DNA of 64,000 nucleotides, from positions 478,100,617 to 478,164,616 of the forward strand of contig NC_057864.1 in NCBI RefSeq assembly GCF_019393635.1, given 5' to 3'. The translations under genes and the position numbers were made by a program. The notes beneath the pieces are model-generated. The model was not told the origin of the DNA and made no database searches. It saw only the letters and a program-made list of their open reading frames with translations. Below are positions 59,601 to 64,000 of this stretch, piece by piece (position 1 is the stretch's first letter; each line of letters starts with the position of its first letter). The stretch comes from Dromiciops gliroides (lineage: Eukaryota; Chordata; Mammalia; Microbiotheria; Microbiotheriidae).

Positions 59601-60536
59601 CTATTCCATGTGGGGCCTGTCCCTTCCCAGTCCCCAGCACACTGTGGGTCCTGTATTAATGCTTGCTGATAAATAGAATGTCAACTTCTTGAGGGCAGAG
59701 ACTTTTGTTTCATCCGGTGCCTGGCACACAGAAGGTAATTAACATGTGTTTGCTGGCTGTTTGGGCCCCAGCAAAGTTGAGAACCCCTGCCCACAACCTC
59801 CGTTGTCATTGCTGTCATCATCTCCCGCCCCTGTCATCTCGGGAGGGAGAGCCCAGTTCTGCATTCAAGGCCTTACCATAGAAGAGGGCTGTGGCCTCCT
59901 TGATGGGCTCGGGAATCTTCTCCAGATGATGCTCGGATGCACCCTGAAGACGAGAGGAAAACGCCATTTGTGAGCGGCTCTGGGGTGACCGCACAGGTTG
60001 CACATACAGCAGTGCCCTTAAAGACTTGTAGGAGCGGAGATTGGAGCCCGAGCACCGGGCTCTCCCCTGACTTCAGGGGGGCTCTGTTGGAATTTACCTG
60101 TAGAAGGAACACTCCCTGAGGACAGGCGAGCATCCTGTGTGAGGAGGGGAATAAGGTACGGTACTATTAGAAAGATGGGTTGGGGCCGGCTTCATGGAGG
60201 GACTTAGAGGGAGCCCCTGGGTTTATGCCGTAGGTGAGTGTCATGGTCAGTGGAGGCATGAGTGGTAACCACCAGAGAGTGGAGCTAGATCATTGGGTGG
60301 GGGATGAGAGGAGCGAGGGACAAGAACAGAAGAGGAGACTGGGGTCAGAGGCTATTTGTGGGGCACCAGGAGACCCTCCCCCGCCAGATCAGGAGGGGGA
60401 AAGATGACCTCAGCGTCTGGACGATGGATGGATTGGATGGTGCTGAGGTCCTGCTCCAGCCTGGAAATCAGCTGCTTCTGCTCAGCCACGGTGGACACGG
60501 CCTCGGAGAACTGGGCCTGTAGGTCAGCACAGCGCC
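40833..60536 (-). CDS. CUX1: CUX1, CASP splice form: 3' nine coding exons (partial gene, 5' part outside window)
   Basis: CASP is the alternative product of the CUX1 locus: a golgin with an N-terminal coiled coil and a C-terminal membrane anchor, acting in retrograde transport within the Golgi (family knowledge). Nine minus-strand exons read in one open frame: 60409-60536, 59877-59943, 58258-58370, 57471-57587, 55377-55460, 53997-54053, 42625-42705, 41811-41875 and 40833-40893. Together they give 773 nt: two bases finishing a split codon, 256 codons and a TGA. All internal junctions have AG acceptors and GT donors with compatible phases. Recognisable stretches are [45 protein letters not shown], the membrane exon [20 protein letters not shown] and the C-terminus ending DMWQ. 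The Cut repeats and homeodomain of the transcription-factor form are absent; they should lie above 64 kb. Identification is from remembered CASP sequence; no search was run. Confidence 0.96.
40928..41079. repeat. (GGGGA)n(GA)n tract in the last CASP intron
   Basis: GAGGAGAGG units, then GGGGA units, then about 33 GA units. Pyrimidine-rich in the CASP transcript, ending about 35 nt before the acceptor at 40894. Confidence 0.97.
41361..41758. repeat. (CTTT)n/(CCTT)n tract in the last CASP intron
   Basis: Imperfect CTTT/TTCC with GATC punctuation (TTGATCCTTTC recurring four times at about 41408-41545), then pure (CTTT)n and pure (CCTT)n. Purine in the CASP transcript, about 50 nt from the donor. 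Confidence 0.97.
41811..41875 (-). CDS. CUX1: CUX1/CASP exon: end of transmembrane anchor and luminal cysteines
   Basis: A 65 nt exon, acceptor CAATCACCAG, donor GTATGT. It encodes [20 protein letters not shown], then K and two bases of the next lysine codon (phase 2 exit). It closes the membrane span and adds the tail with a CxxxC pair (DCAAYCA), as in other CASP proteins. The donor lies about 50 nt from a 400 bp tetranucleotide tract on its 3' side in the transcript. Confidence 0.96.
41876..42624 (-). other. CASP intron (749 nt)
   Basis: Contains a minus-orientation MIR fragment at about 41950-42115 (GATGAGGAAATTGAGGC). The rest is unassigned. Confidence 0.8.
42625..42705 (-). CDS. CUX1: CUX1/CASP exon with most of the transmembrane anchor
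   Basis: An 81 nt, phase 0/0 exon with acceptor CCTCCCTAG and donor GTAAGT. It encodes [20 protein letters not shown] then LHCLVFL, the most conserved part of CASP. The hydrophobic run begins at TIGFFY and continues into the next exon (VLY). Family knowledge: this C-terminal segment is the single Golgi membrane anchor and has a conserved tyrosine within the membrane span, present here (GFFYM). Confidence 0.98.
42820..43015 (+). mobile_element. MIR
   Basis: GGGAAGCAGCGTAGCACAAT, GGGTTAGAATCCTGCCTCTG and GGGCCTCAGTTTCCACATCT. Confidence 0.8.
43025..43215 (-). mobile_element. MIR
   Basis: TATGATCTCATTTGATCCTC and TGGGATTTGAATCCAGGCCT. Confidence 0.8.
43470..43625 (-). mobile_element. MIR-like fragment
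   Basis: CTCATTTTATAACTGAGGAA and CTTGCCCAAGGTCACGCAGG. Confidence 0.7.
43676..44830 (+). mobile_element. CR1/L3 LINE remnant with decayed reverse transcriptase, split by a SINE and a LINE tail
   Basis: The open stretch 44118-44363 contains [30 protein letters not shown] and LVRSHLEY, equivalent to the C-terminal part of CR1/L3 reverse transcriptases. Upstream text (TACTTGGATTTTTCCAAAGA) matches the catalytic region at DNA level. A SINE (43812-43964) and a different LINE tail (about 44367-44636) interrupt it. Many frameshifts and stops; inactive. Confidence 0.8.
43812..43964 (-). mobile_element. CORE-SINE, subfamily B
   Basis: TSD TTCACCTTTTTTTT and CTCACCTTTCTTTT (imperfect), inserted in the LINE remnant. 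Confidence 0.92.
44841..44985 (-). mobile_element. CORE-SINE, subfamily B
   Basis: TSD TCTGCTCCTGCTTT and TCTGTTCCTGCTTT. Confidence 0.93.
45150..45415 (-). mobile_element. MIR, near full length
   Basis: TTATCTTATGGGATCTTCC, GAAGAAACTGAGTCTCAGAT and GTGGGATTTGAACCTTGG. Confidence 0.75.
45630..45765 (-). mobile_element. MIR
   Basis: GTTAAGTGACTTGCCCAAGG with TTTACAGTTGAAGAAGCTGA. Confidence 0.75.
47515..47640 (+). mobile_element. MIR
   Basis: GGATTCAAATCTTGCCTCTG and TTGGGCAAGTCACTCCC. Confidence 0.75.
47833..47976 (-). mobile_element. CORE-SINE, subfamily A, 5' truncated
   Basis: TSD CTGCTGTTTCCTTTA at about 47817 and 47976. The GCCACCTAGCTGCCCC head is missing, a typical 5' truncation. 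Confidence 0.92.
48375..48520 (+). mobile_element. MIR
   Basis: GGAGTTGGAGAGCCTGGGTT and AGTAGCTGTGTGACCTTGGG. Confidence 0.75.
48745..48825. repeat. AT/CA-rich degenerate microsatellite
   Basis: GTGTGTGTTTATGTATATAT, then CATACATATATG-type units. Confidence 0.85.
48859..49030 (+). mobile_element. CORE-SINE, subfamily B
   Basis: GGATAAAGCACTGGCCCTGG, CTTGACACTT and TTCATTGCCCTG marks. Tail AACAACAACAAC. TSD unclear. Confidence 0.92.
49104..49295 (+). mobile_element. CORE-SINE, subfamily A, with CA-rich tail
   Basis: Probable TSD AAAATTAAATAGAAAA and AAAATTTAAATAAAAAA. The tail was replaced or expanded as ACACAGACAC. Confidence 0.9.
49301..49365 (+). mobile_element. CORE-SINE, deleted fragment
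   Basis: GGGGCAGATAGAATTCAGGA joined to CTCAGACACTTACTAGC; most of the element is missing. Confidence 0.8.
50125..50275 (+). mobile_element. MIR
   Basis: AGACCTGGGTTCTAATCCTG and TCAGATGTTTACTAGGGGTG. Confidence 0.7.
51354..51458. repeat. (CCAT)n/(CCAC)n microsatellite
   Basis: About 25 tetranucleotide units. Confidence 0.97.
51465..51640 (-). mobile_element. MIR
   Basis: TTTTTACAGATGAGGAAATG and GATTTGAACCCAGATTTTCT. Confidence 0.75.
51680..52260 (+). mobile_element. LINE 3'-tail remnant with a MIR insert
   Basis: CACATCCAAACTCCTCAGCC, then GGCATTCAAGGCTTTTCACC, and GGCCAACTTC before a reverse MIR at about 51990-52140. Open frames here are repeat-derived. Confidence 0.6.
52565..52800 (+). 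mobile_element. MIR, near full length
   Basis: GGGTTCAAATCTGGCCTCAG, CCCCAGTTTCCCCATCTGCA and AAAGAGCTTTGCAAATC in order. Confidence 0.9.
53025..53260 (+). mobile_element. Mar-type SINE with marsupial 3' extension
   Basis: GAGACCTGGGTTCAAGTCCG and CTTAACCTCTCTGCCCCTGG, then CTGATCTGCCCCAGTGGAGA. Confidence 0.75.
53405..53695 (-). mobile_element. MIR, near full length
   Basis: TAACTAACATTCATATAGTA and CTTGGGCACTGTACTAAGTG, then reverse core with GACTTGAACTCCGGTCTTCC. Confidence 0.8.
53997..54053 (-). CDS. CUX1: CUX1/CASP exon encoding [19 protein letters not shown]
   Basis: A 57 nt, phase 0/0 exon with acceptor CTGATTTCAG and donor GTAAGT. It encodes exactly [19 protein letters not shown], the conserved membrane-proximal motif of CASP. 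It is followed by the longest intron in the window, about 11.3 kb. Its position far from its neighbours in a SINE-rich intron makes it easy for a gene finder to miss. Confidence 0.97.
54054..55376 (-). other. CASP intron (1.3 kb) with a large CTTC microsatellite
   Basis: Dominated by the pyrimidine microsatellite at 54539-54903 (a purine tract in the transcript), flanked by a LINE 3' tail fragment at 54925-55225 with AATAAATGTTTAATGACTAA. Confidence 0.75.
54539..54903. repeat. (CCTT)n tract in a CASP intron
   Basis: Two near-copies of a ~130-base imperfect pyrimidine segment (CTTCTATTTCTTTCTTTTTC recurs at 54611 and 54727), then about 24 pure CCTT units. Confidence 0.97.
55377..55460 (-). 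CDS. CUX1: CUX1/CASP exon encoding [20 protein letters not shown]...
   Basis: An 84 nt, phase 0/0 exon with acceptor GTCCCATAG and donor GTGCGT. It encodes 28 residues, [20 protein letters not shown] then PFSSFSKK. It is a serine-rich acidic linker between the coiled coil and the membrane-proximal basic segment, characteristic of CASP. Confidence 0.97.
55570..55725 (+). mobile_element. MIR
   Basis: GGGTTCAAATCCTACCTTTG and AGGCCTCAGTTTCCCCATCT. Confidence 0.8.
56255..56535 (-). mobile_element. MIR
   Basis: TTTTACAGATGAGGACACTG and CAGGATTTGAACTTTGACTC. Confidence 0.75.
57471..57587 (-). CDS. CUX1: CUX1/CASP exon encoding ...[19 protein letters not shown]...
   Basis: A 117 nt, phase 0/0 exon with acceptor AACATCCAG and donor GTGAGT. 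Its 39 residues run [20 protein letters not shown] then [19 protein letters not shown]. This is the last strong coiled-coil segment of CASP before the linker to the membrane anchor. Because both phases are 0, skipping it would keep the frame. Confidence 0.97.
57588..58257 (-). other. CASP intron (670 nt) with a LINE tail and MIR fragment
   Basis: Bases 57680-57790 match the common LINE 3' tail phrase (GGGCAGGGACTGTCTTTTGC, then AATAAATGC). Bases 58010-58085 are a minus-orientation MIR fragment (CTTGCCCAAGGTCACACAGC). Confidence 0.75.
58258..58370 (-). CDS. CUX1: CUX1/CASP exon encoding ...[20 protein letters not shown]...
   Basis: A 113 nt exon with acceptor TTTCCTAG and donor GTGAGT. Two bases finish the split glycine; 37 codons follow: [20 protein letters not shown] then [17 protein letters not shown]. 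The region after LPEG returns to coiled coil; the preceding YTPTPSAG is a short, less conserved linker. The exit phase is 0. Confidence 0.96.
58371..59876 (-). other. CASP intron (1.5 kb) with MIR and LINE-tail remnants
   Basis: Contains a MIR-like fragment at about 58815-59015 (GAACTCAGGTC box in minus orientation) and a LINE 3'-tail-like stretch around 59480-59760 with the GCCTGGCACA and TTGAGGGCAG phrases. No open frame with coding character. Confidence 0.75.
59877..59943 (-). CDS. CUX1: CUX1/CASP exon encoding [20 protein letters not shown]...
   Basis: A 67 nt exon with acceptor CGTCTTCAG and donor GTAAGG. It encodes 22 residues, [20 protein letters not shown] then FY, plus the first base of a glycine codon (phase 1 exit). 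The [17 protein letters not shown] stretch is strongly conserved in CASP and anchors the identification. Intron upstream is 465 nt, intron downstream 1506 nt. Confidence 0.96.
59944..60408 (-). other. CASP intron (465 nt)
   Basis: Short intron between the first two CASP-specific exons in this window. It has no SINE. Donor GTCATC is weak, acceptor CGTCTTCAG is normal. Nothing else recognised. Confidence 0.85.
60409..60536 (-). CDS. CUX1: CUX1/CASP exon: end of coiled coil (first CASP-specific exon)
   Basis: This 128 nt exon has acceptor CTGCAG at 60537-60542. The first two bases (GG) complete a codon begun in an upstream exon, then 42 codons follow: [13 protein letters not shown]..., [19 protein letters not shown]. 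The heptad-like spacing fits the end of the CASP coiled coil. The phase-1 start matches the known branch point where CASP leaves the exons shared with the Cut-homeodomain form. The donor is GTCATC, a GT with poor agreement at +3 to +6; the frame into the next exon (DAE then GASEHHLEK) supports it anyway. Confidence 0.93.
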
Positions 60537-61029
60537 CTGCAGAAACAAACCCACGATTCCCCGGTCAGCGTGGCTGCCTGGGCCCGGTCCCCTCCTCCCT
60601 CCACGGCCCTTCTCTGAGGGAGGCCGGGATCCCAGGTGCTCCCTGGTCCCTTTTCTCTCCCAGCCTCCTCCACTTTCCCCAGCAAAGGCCGAGCTCACAG
60701 CTGGGACTGGTCTCGCTGATAGCCCACTGCCCACCTGGCGGAACGTGAAGGACATCGGCACATCCCCCCAGTACATCCCTGAAGTCTTATGAACCCAGCT
60801 TCATTCTTTTGGTCTTGTCAGGCATCACAGCTAGGCAAATAGAAGAGAGTCCTAGGACTGAGACACAGTCTCAAATCCTCTGTCTCCAAACAGAGCCAGG
60901 GAGCCACAGAGTTGTGAGGGCACTCAGATGCCATCTTATCCAGTCCCTTATTTTATGGGTCACATCATCGCCATCTTATCGCATGCCTGAAGTGGCACAA
61001 ACTGGGTTTCCTTAAAGTTGGTAGTCATC

Positions 61030-61170
61030 GGACATTTTAGCTGTATGACCCTGGGAAGGTCACTTCACCCTGCTTGCCTCAGTTTCCTCATCTGTCAAAT
61101 GAGCTGGGGAAGGAAATGGGGAATGGGTGGTAGTGTGGACTTGGCCATCTAAAGTTCCTCCCAACTCATG
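61030..61170 (+). mobile_element. MIR/Mar fragment
   Basis: AGCTGTATGACCCTGGGAAG and TCAGTTTCCTCATCTGTCAA. Confidence 0.75.
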
Positions 61171-61559
61171 GTCGCTGGGATCTATGAACTACCTTCGAGA
61201 GGGAGAAAAGGGTAAGGAAACCAGGGAAGGCATCATGGAGGAGGCGGGCCTGGGGCTGGGCCTTGAAGGCTGGGTAGGAGATTACTCGGCAGAAGTTGGG
61301 GTGAAACAAGAAAGTGATAACCAGGGGGTAAAGGATGGTGTGAGCCGAGTTTCAATGGGCTGAACATGAAGAATGGGACTGAGGACAGGTTTAAAGAGAT
61401 TAAAGCAGCTTAGAGCCAGGTTGTGCGTGCCAGGCAAGGAGTCTGCCCATTCATCCTTCCATCCATTCATTCATTTGGCACTCAAAGTTTTTTAACCACT
61501 AAGATGATATGAGATCCCTCCTGCCCACCTCAATTCCTTCTCAAACCCAACAGAACCAA

Positions 61560-62170
61560 TTTCAAGCACTGTCACCATATGCCAGGCACTGTGTGCTAGA
61601 TGTTGGGCATAGAAAGACAAGAATGAACCTCCTCCTGCCCTCAGGGAGCTTACCATCTCTCAGGAGAGAATACACATGCACACGAGTAGATGTGAACAAC
61701 CAAGCTGAGGTCATCTGGGTGTGAGTGGGACTACCAGCAGCTGGTGGAGGGGAGGGTCTGGAGAGGCCTGATCTAGGAGGTAGCGTCTGAGCTGGGCTTG
61801 AAGGGACACTACGAGTTCTAAGAGGGAGACGTGAGAAGGGGCAGCGTCTGAGGCAAAGGGGGACAGGGGGTACAAAAGCCCAATTAGAGAAGATGGAACG
61901 TTGTGTGTGAGAAAGGGCAAGAAAGTCGGTCTAGATGGAGGCTGAGGAGGCAGGCTGGGGCCAGGCTGGGAAAGGCTTTCCAAGCTGGAGGAGTCTGCTA
62001 ATTGTAGCTTCCTGAGCAAGGGAGGAGTGGTGTGGTTACTGTGACATCCTGGGGCTTTAGGGCAATCCCTTTGGCAGCTGTGCAGGATGGACCATCAAAG
62101 GGAGAAGCCGGGGACCATTTGGGAGGGCACTGTAACGGTCCAGGTGACTAAGATGGTAGGTCAGGAAAAC
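61560..62170 (-). mobile_element. CR1-clade LINE 3' remnant
   Basis: GCCCTCAGGGAGCTTACCAT, GAGCTGGGCTTGAAGGGACA and, near the end, GTAACGGTCCAGGTGAC follow the LINE order seen elsewhere in the window. Confidence 0.65.
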
Positions 62171-62479
62171 CGCACCCCTTAGTGGGGGGCGGGGTGGTGG
62201 TGGTAGGAGTGGCACCTTCTAACCTTGGGACTCAAGCTCTGGGTCCACTGGTTGTCAAGGTGTGTGCTGAGGGAAAGGTTGGCTAGGTAGCTCTGAGCCT
62301 CAGGTGTGAAGCTGGTCCCAATCTACACTGGTAAGGGGGCGGCTTCTACACTGGAAGTTTCCTGTGCTGATTCAATTATAGCATCTGCAGGCAGGGATTG
62401 GGTTCCTACACTCATTGGTATGGGAAAAACTTCCAGACAAGAACATCTCCTCTAAACTTGATGTGTTTGTGTTTGTGTT

Positions 62480-63670
62480 TTTATAGTCATCCCTCTCAAC
62501 CTCTCTGTGGCATTGGACACGTTCTCTTGGATATTCTCTCTGTGTTTTCATGACATTACTTTCTCCCTCTCTGGCTACTCCTCCACAGCTTCATCATTGA
62601 GATGAAGCCCTCTCCCTCTGGCGGTTCCCCAAAGCTCCACCCTAGTTCTCCTGGTCTTTTTTCTCTATATTCTGTCTCTCAGTGACTTCATCAGATTCCT
62701 GTGGGCTGATAATCACTGCCATGTTGGTGACACCAGGTCTATCTACCCAGCCTCAGTTTCTCTCCTGAATTTCAGTCCTATATCATCAACTTCCAACTGG
62801 ACATTTCCTGCCGGACATCCCAGAGACACTTCGCCCTCAAAAGGTCCAAAGCTGAACTCTTTATCTTTGTCCCCAAACCCGCCCCTCCCCCAAACTCCCG
62901 TCTGTCTGTCAAAGGCACTACCATTCTTCAATGCCTGGGGTTTGTAATCGTGACACTACCCCCAACTCCTTCCTCTCCCTCACCCCACAAATCCAATCAG
63001 TCGGTTGCCTAATCTTGCCGTTTCTATGTCCACAACATCTCTCATTTCAGACCCTTCTCATCCCTCACATAGATACCACCTTAGTTCAGGACCTCAACAT
63101 CTCTCACCTAGATTATTGCAATGGCTCCTAATTGGCCCTTCCTGCCACGTGTCTCTCCCCAGTTGAGTCCACCCTTCTCAAAGCTGCCACAATGAAACTT
63201 GATCATTTCAGTCCCCTTCACAGTAAACTCCAGGGGCTCCTGATCTGTCCCAGGCTCTTTCCAGCCTTGTTGGACTTTATTTCCCCTTCAGCACCTCTGG
63301 ATCCAGCCAAACCAGCCTCTCCATCCTTCACACTTGATACTCTCTGTCTCTGCCCCCTCACTGACCCTCACACCAAGACTGCACTCCTGCTTCACTTCAG
63401 AGTCCCTCTTCTTTCCCCAGCCCCAGCTCAGACACCGCCTTCTGCTCGAAGCCTTTCCTGATCAATCCTCCAACTAGCTTGGATTCCATTACTTTGCATT
63501 TATTTGTATTAATTATCCCTCTAAATAGAAAAATTTAAATGTAGAAATGCAAATTCTCTATGTGCTCCTGTGTTTCCTCTGCTAGGATGGAAGTTCTTTG
63601 TGAGCAGGGATTGTTTTGTTTGACGAAAAAGCGCCCGGCACTCAGTAGGTATTTAAATTAATTGTTACTG
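62480..63670 (+). mobile_element. LINE remnant in sense orientation
   Basis: A long coding-derived LINE segment with a TTATTGCAATGGCTCCTAAT phrase at 63113 and a 3' tail (TGTGAGCAGGGATTGTTTTG, then AGTAGGTATTTAAATTAATT). The open frame 63132-63461 (HFSPLHSKLQGLLI...) is LINE-derived, not a gene. Confidence 0.65.
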
Positions 63671-64000
63671 ATGCGGGTGGGCACCTTCTTTGCAACTTAT
63701 GATCTTAGAGCACAAAAGACCCCTTTTCTGTGTGTGTCATAGACCTCTTTGGCAGTTTGGATCCCTTTTCAGAATAATGTTTTTAAATAATTAGAAGGAA
63801 TGCTATATTTCAGTTAGAGGTTAATGAAAAGAAAGATGCAGTTTTCCCCCATCCAAGTACAGACGATCTATTCCATGGATCCCAGGTTAAGGAGTCTTGT
63901 CTTAAGAGAGTTTCCTAGATCTCAGTATGTGCCATAGGCAAGAATTGGACCCTGGGCTTGGCCATCTGCCCCCTGCCCAGGTCTTTCTGACTCAAAGACT

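Larger units (their letters stand above)
60537..64000 (-). other. CUX1 intron upstream of the CASP-specific exons
   Basis: No coding exon recognised. A LINE fragment in minus sense lies at about 61560-62170, and another LINE fragment in plus sense at 62480-63670. A MIR is at about 61030-61170. The last Cut-homeodomain exon is expected beyond 64 kb; its known C-terminal sequence is not seen here. Confidence 0.7.

Noticed and set aside
63132..63461. 109-codon plus-strand frame
   Set aside because: Sits in a LINE remnant with typical LINE 3' phrases.
1..64000. Cut repeats or homeodomain of CUX1
   Set aside because: Searched by eye for the conserved homeodomain and C-terminal motifs on the minus strand; none present, so that part of the gene is outside the window.

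Overview
This is a 64 kb piece of a mammalian nuclear genome, almost certainly marsupial. Evidence for marsupial: about 30 copies of a MIR-like CORE-SINE (head GGGGCAGCTAGGTGGC, box GACCTGAGTTCAAATC, tail TCACTTAACCCCAATTGCC plus A-tail), many with intact target-site duplications, plus a Mar1-type SINE, CR1/L2/L3-type LINE remnants and an RTE-like non-autonomous element. The species is not determined; the SINE variants recall Australian marsupials, but that is an impression only. There are no bacterial-type genes, and most long open frames are by-products of repeats or microsatellites.

The one gene I can read securely is on the minus strand, between about 60.5 and 38.8 kb: the 3' end of CUX1, specifically the exons used only by the CASP splice form (a Golgi-membrane golgin) and not by the Cut-homeodomain transcription factor. 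Nine coding exons (60409-60536, 59877-59943, 58258-58370, 57471-57587, 55377-55460, 53997-54053, 42625-42705, 41811-41875, 40833-40893) join in frame into the last 256 residues of CASP: end of the coiled coil, a linker, a single transmembrane anchor and a short tail ending MWQ. The first of them starts two bases into a codon, as expected if it is spliced to an upstream exon shared with the transcription factor, outside the window above 64 kb. A 3' UTR of about 2 kb probably ends near the AATAAA at 38842-38847.

Below 38.8 kb (downstream of CUX1) I find no protein-coding exon. A CpG island at about 19.3-20.1 kb is probably a promoter; from mammalian gene order the next gene after CUX1 is SH2B2, so this may be its promoter with the coding exons beyond position 1, but that is inference. 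The rest is intergenic or intronic sequence: SINEs, MIRs, LINE tails, ten or so simple-repeat tracts and a few repeat-free stretches that may be conserved regulatory elements.

Layout: 1-19.3 kb repeats and unique sequence; 19.3-20.3 kb CpG island and a decayed G-rich minisatellite; 20.3-38 kb repeat-rich, with LINE fragments at 23.7-26.1 and 29.4-31.2 kb; 38-40.8 kb SINE-poor CASP 3' UTR and flank; 40.8-60.5 kb CASP exons, with an 11.3 kb intron (42.7-54.0 kb); 60.5-64 kb CUX1 intron with LINE fragments.
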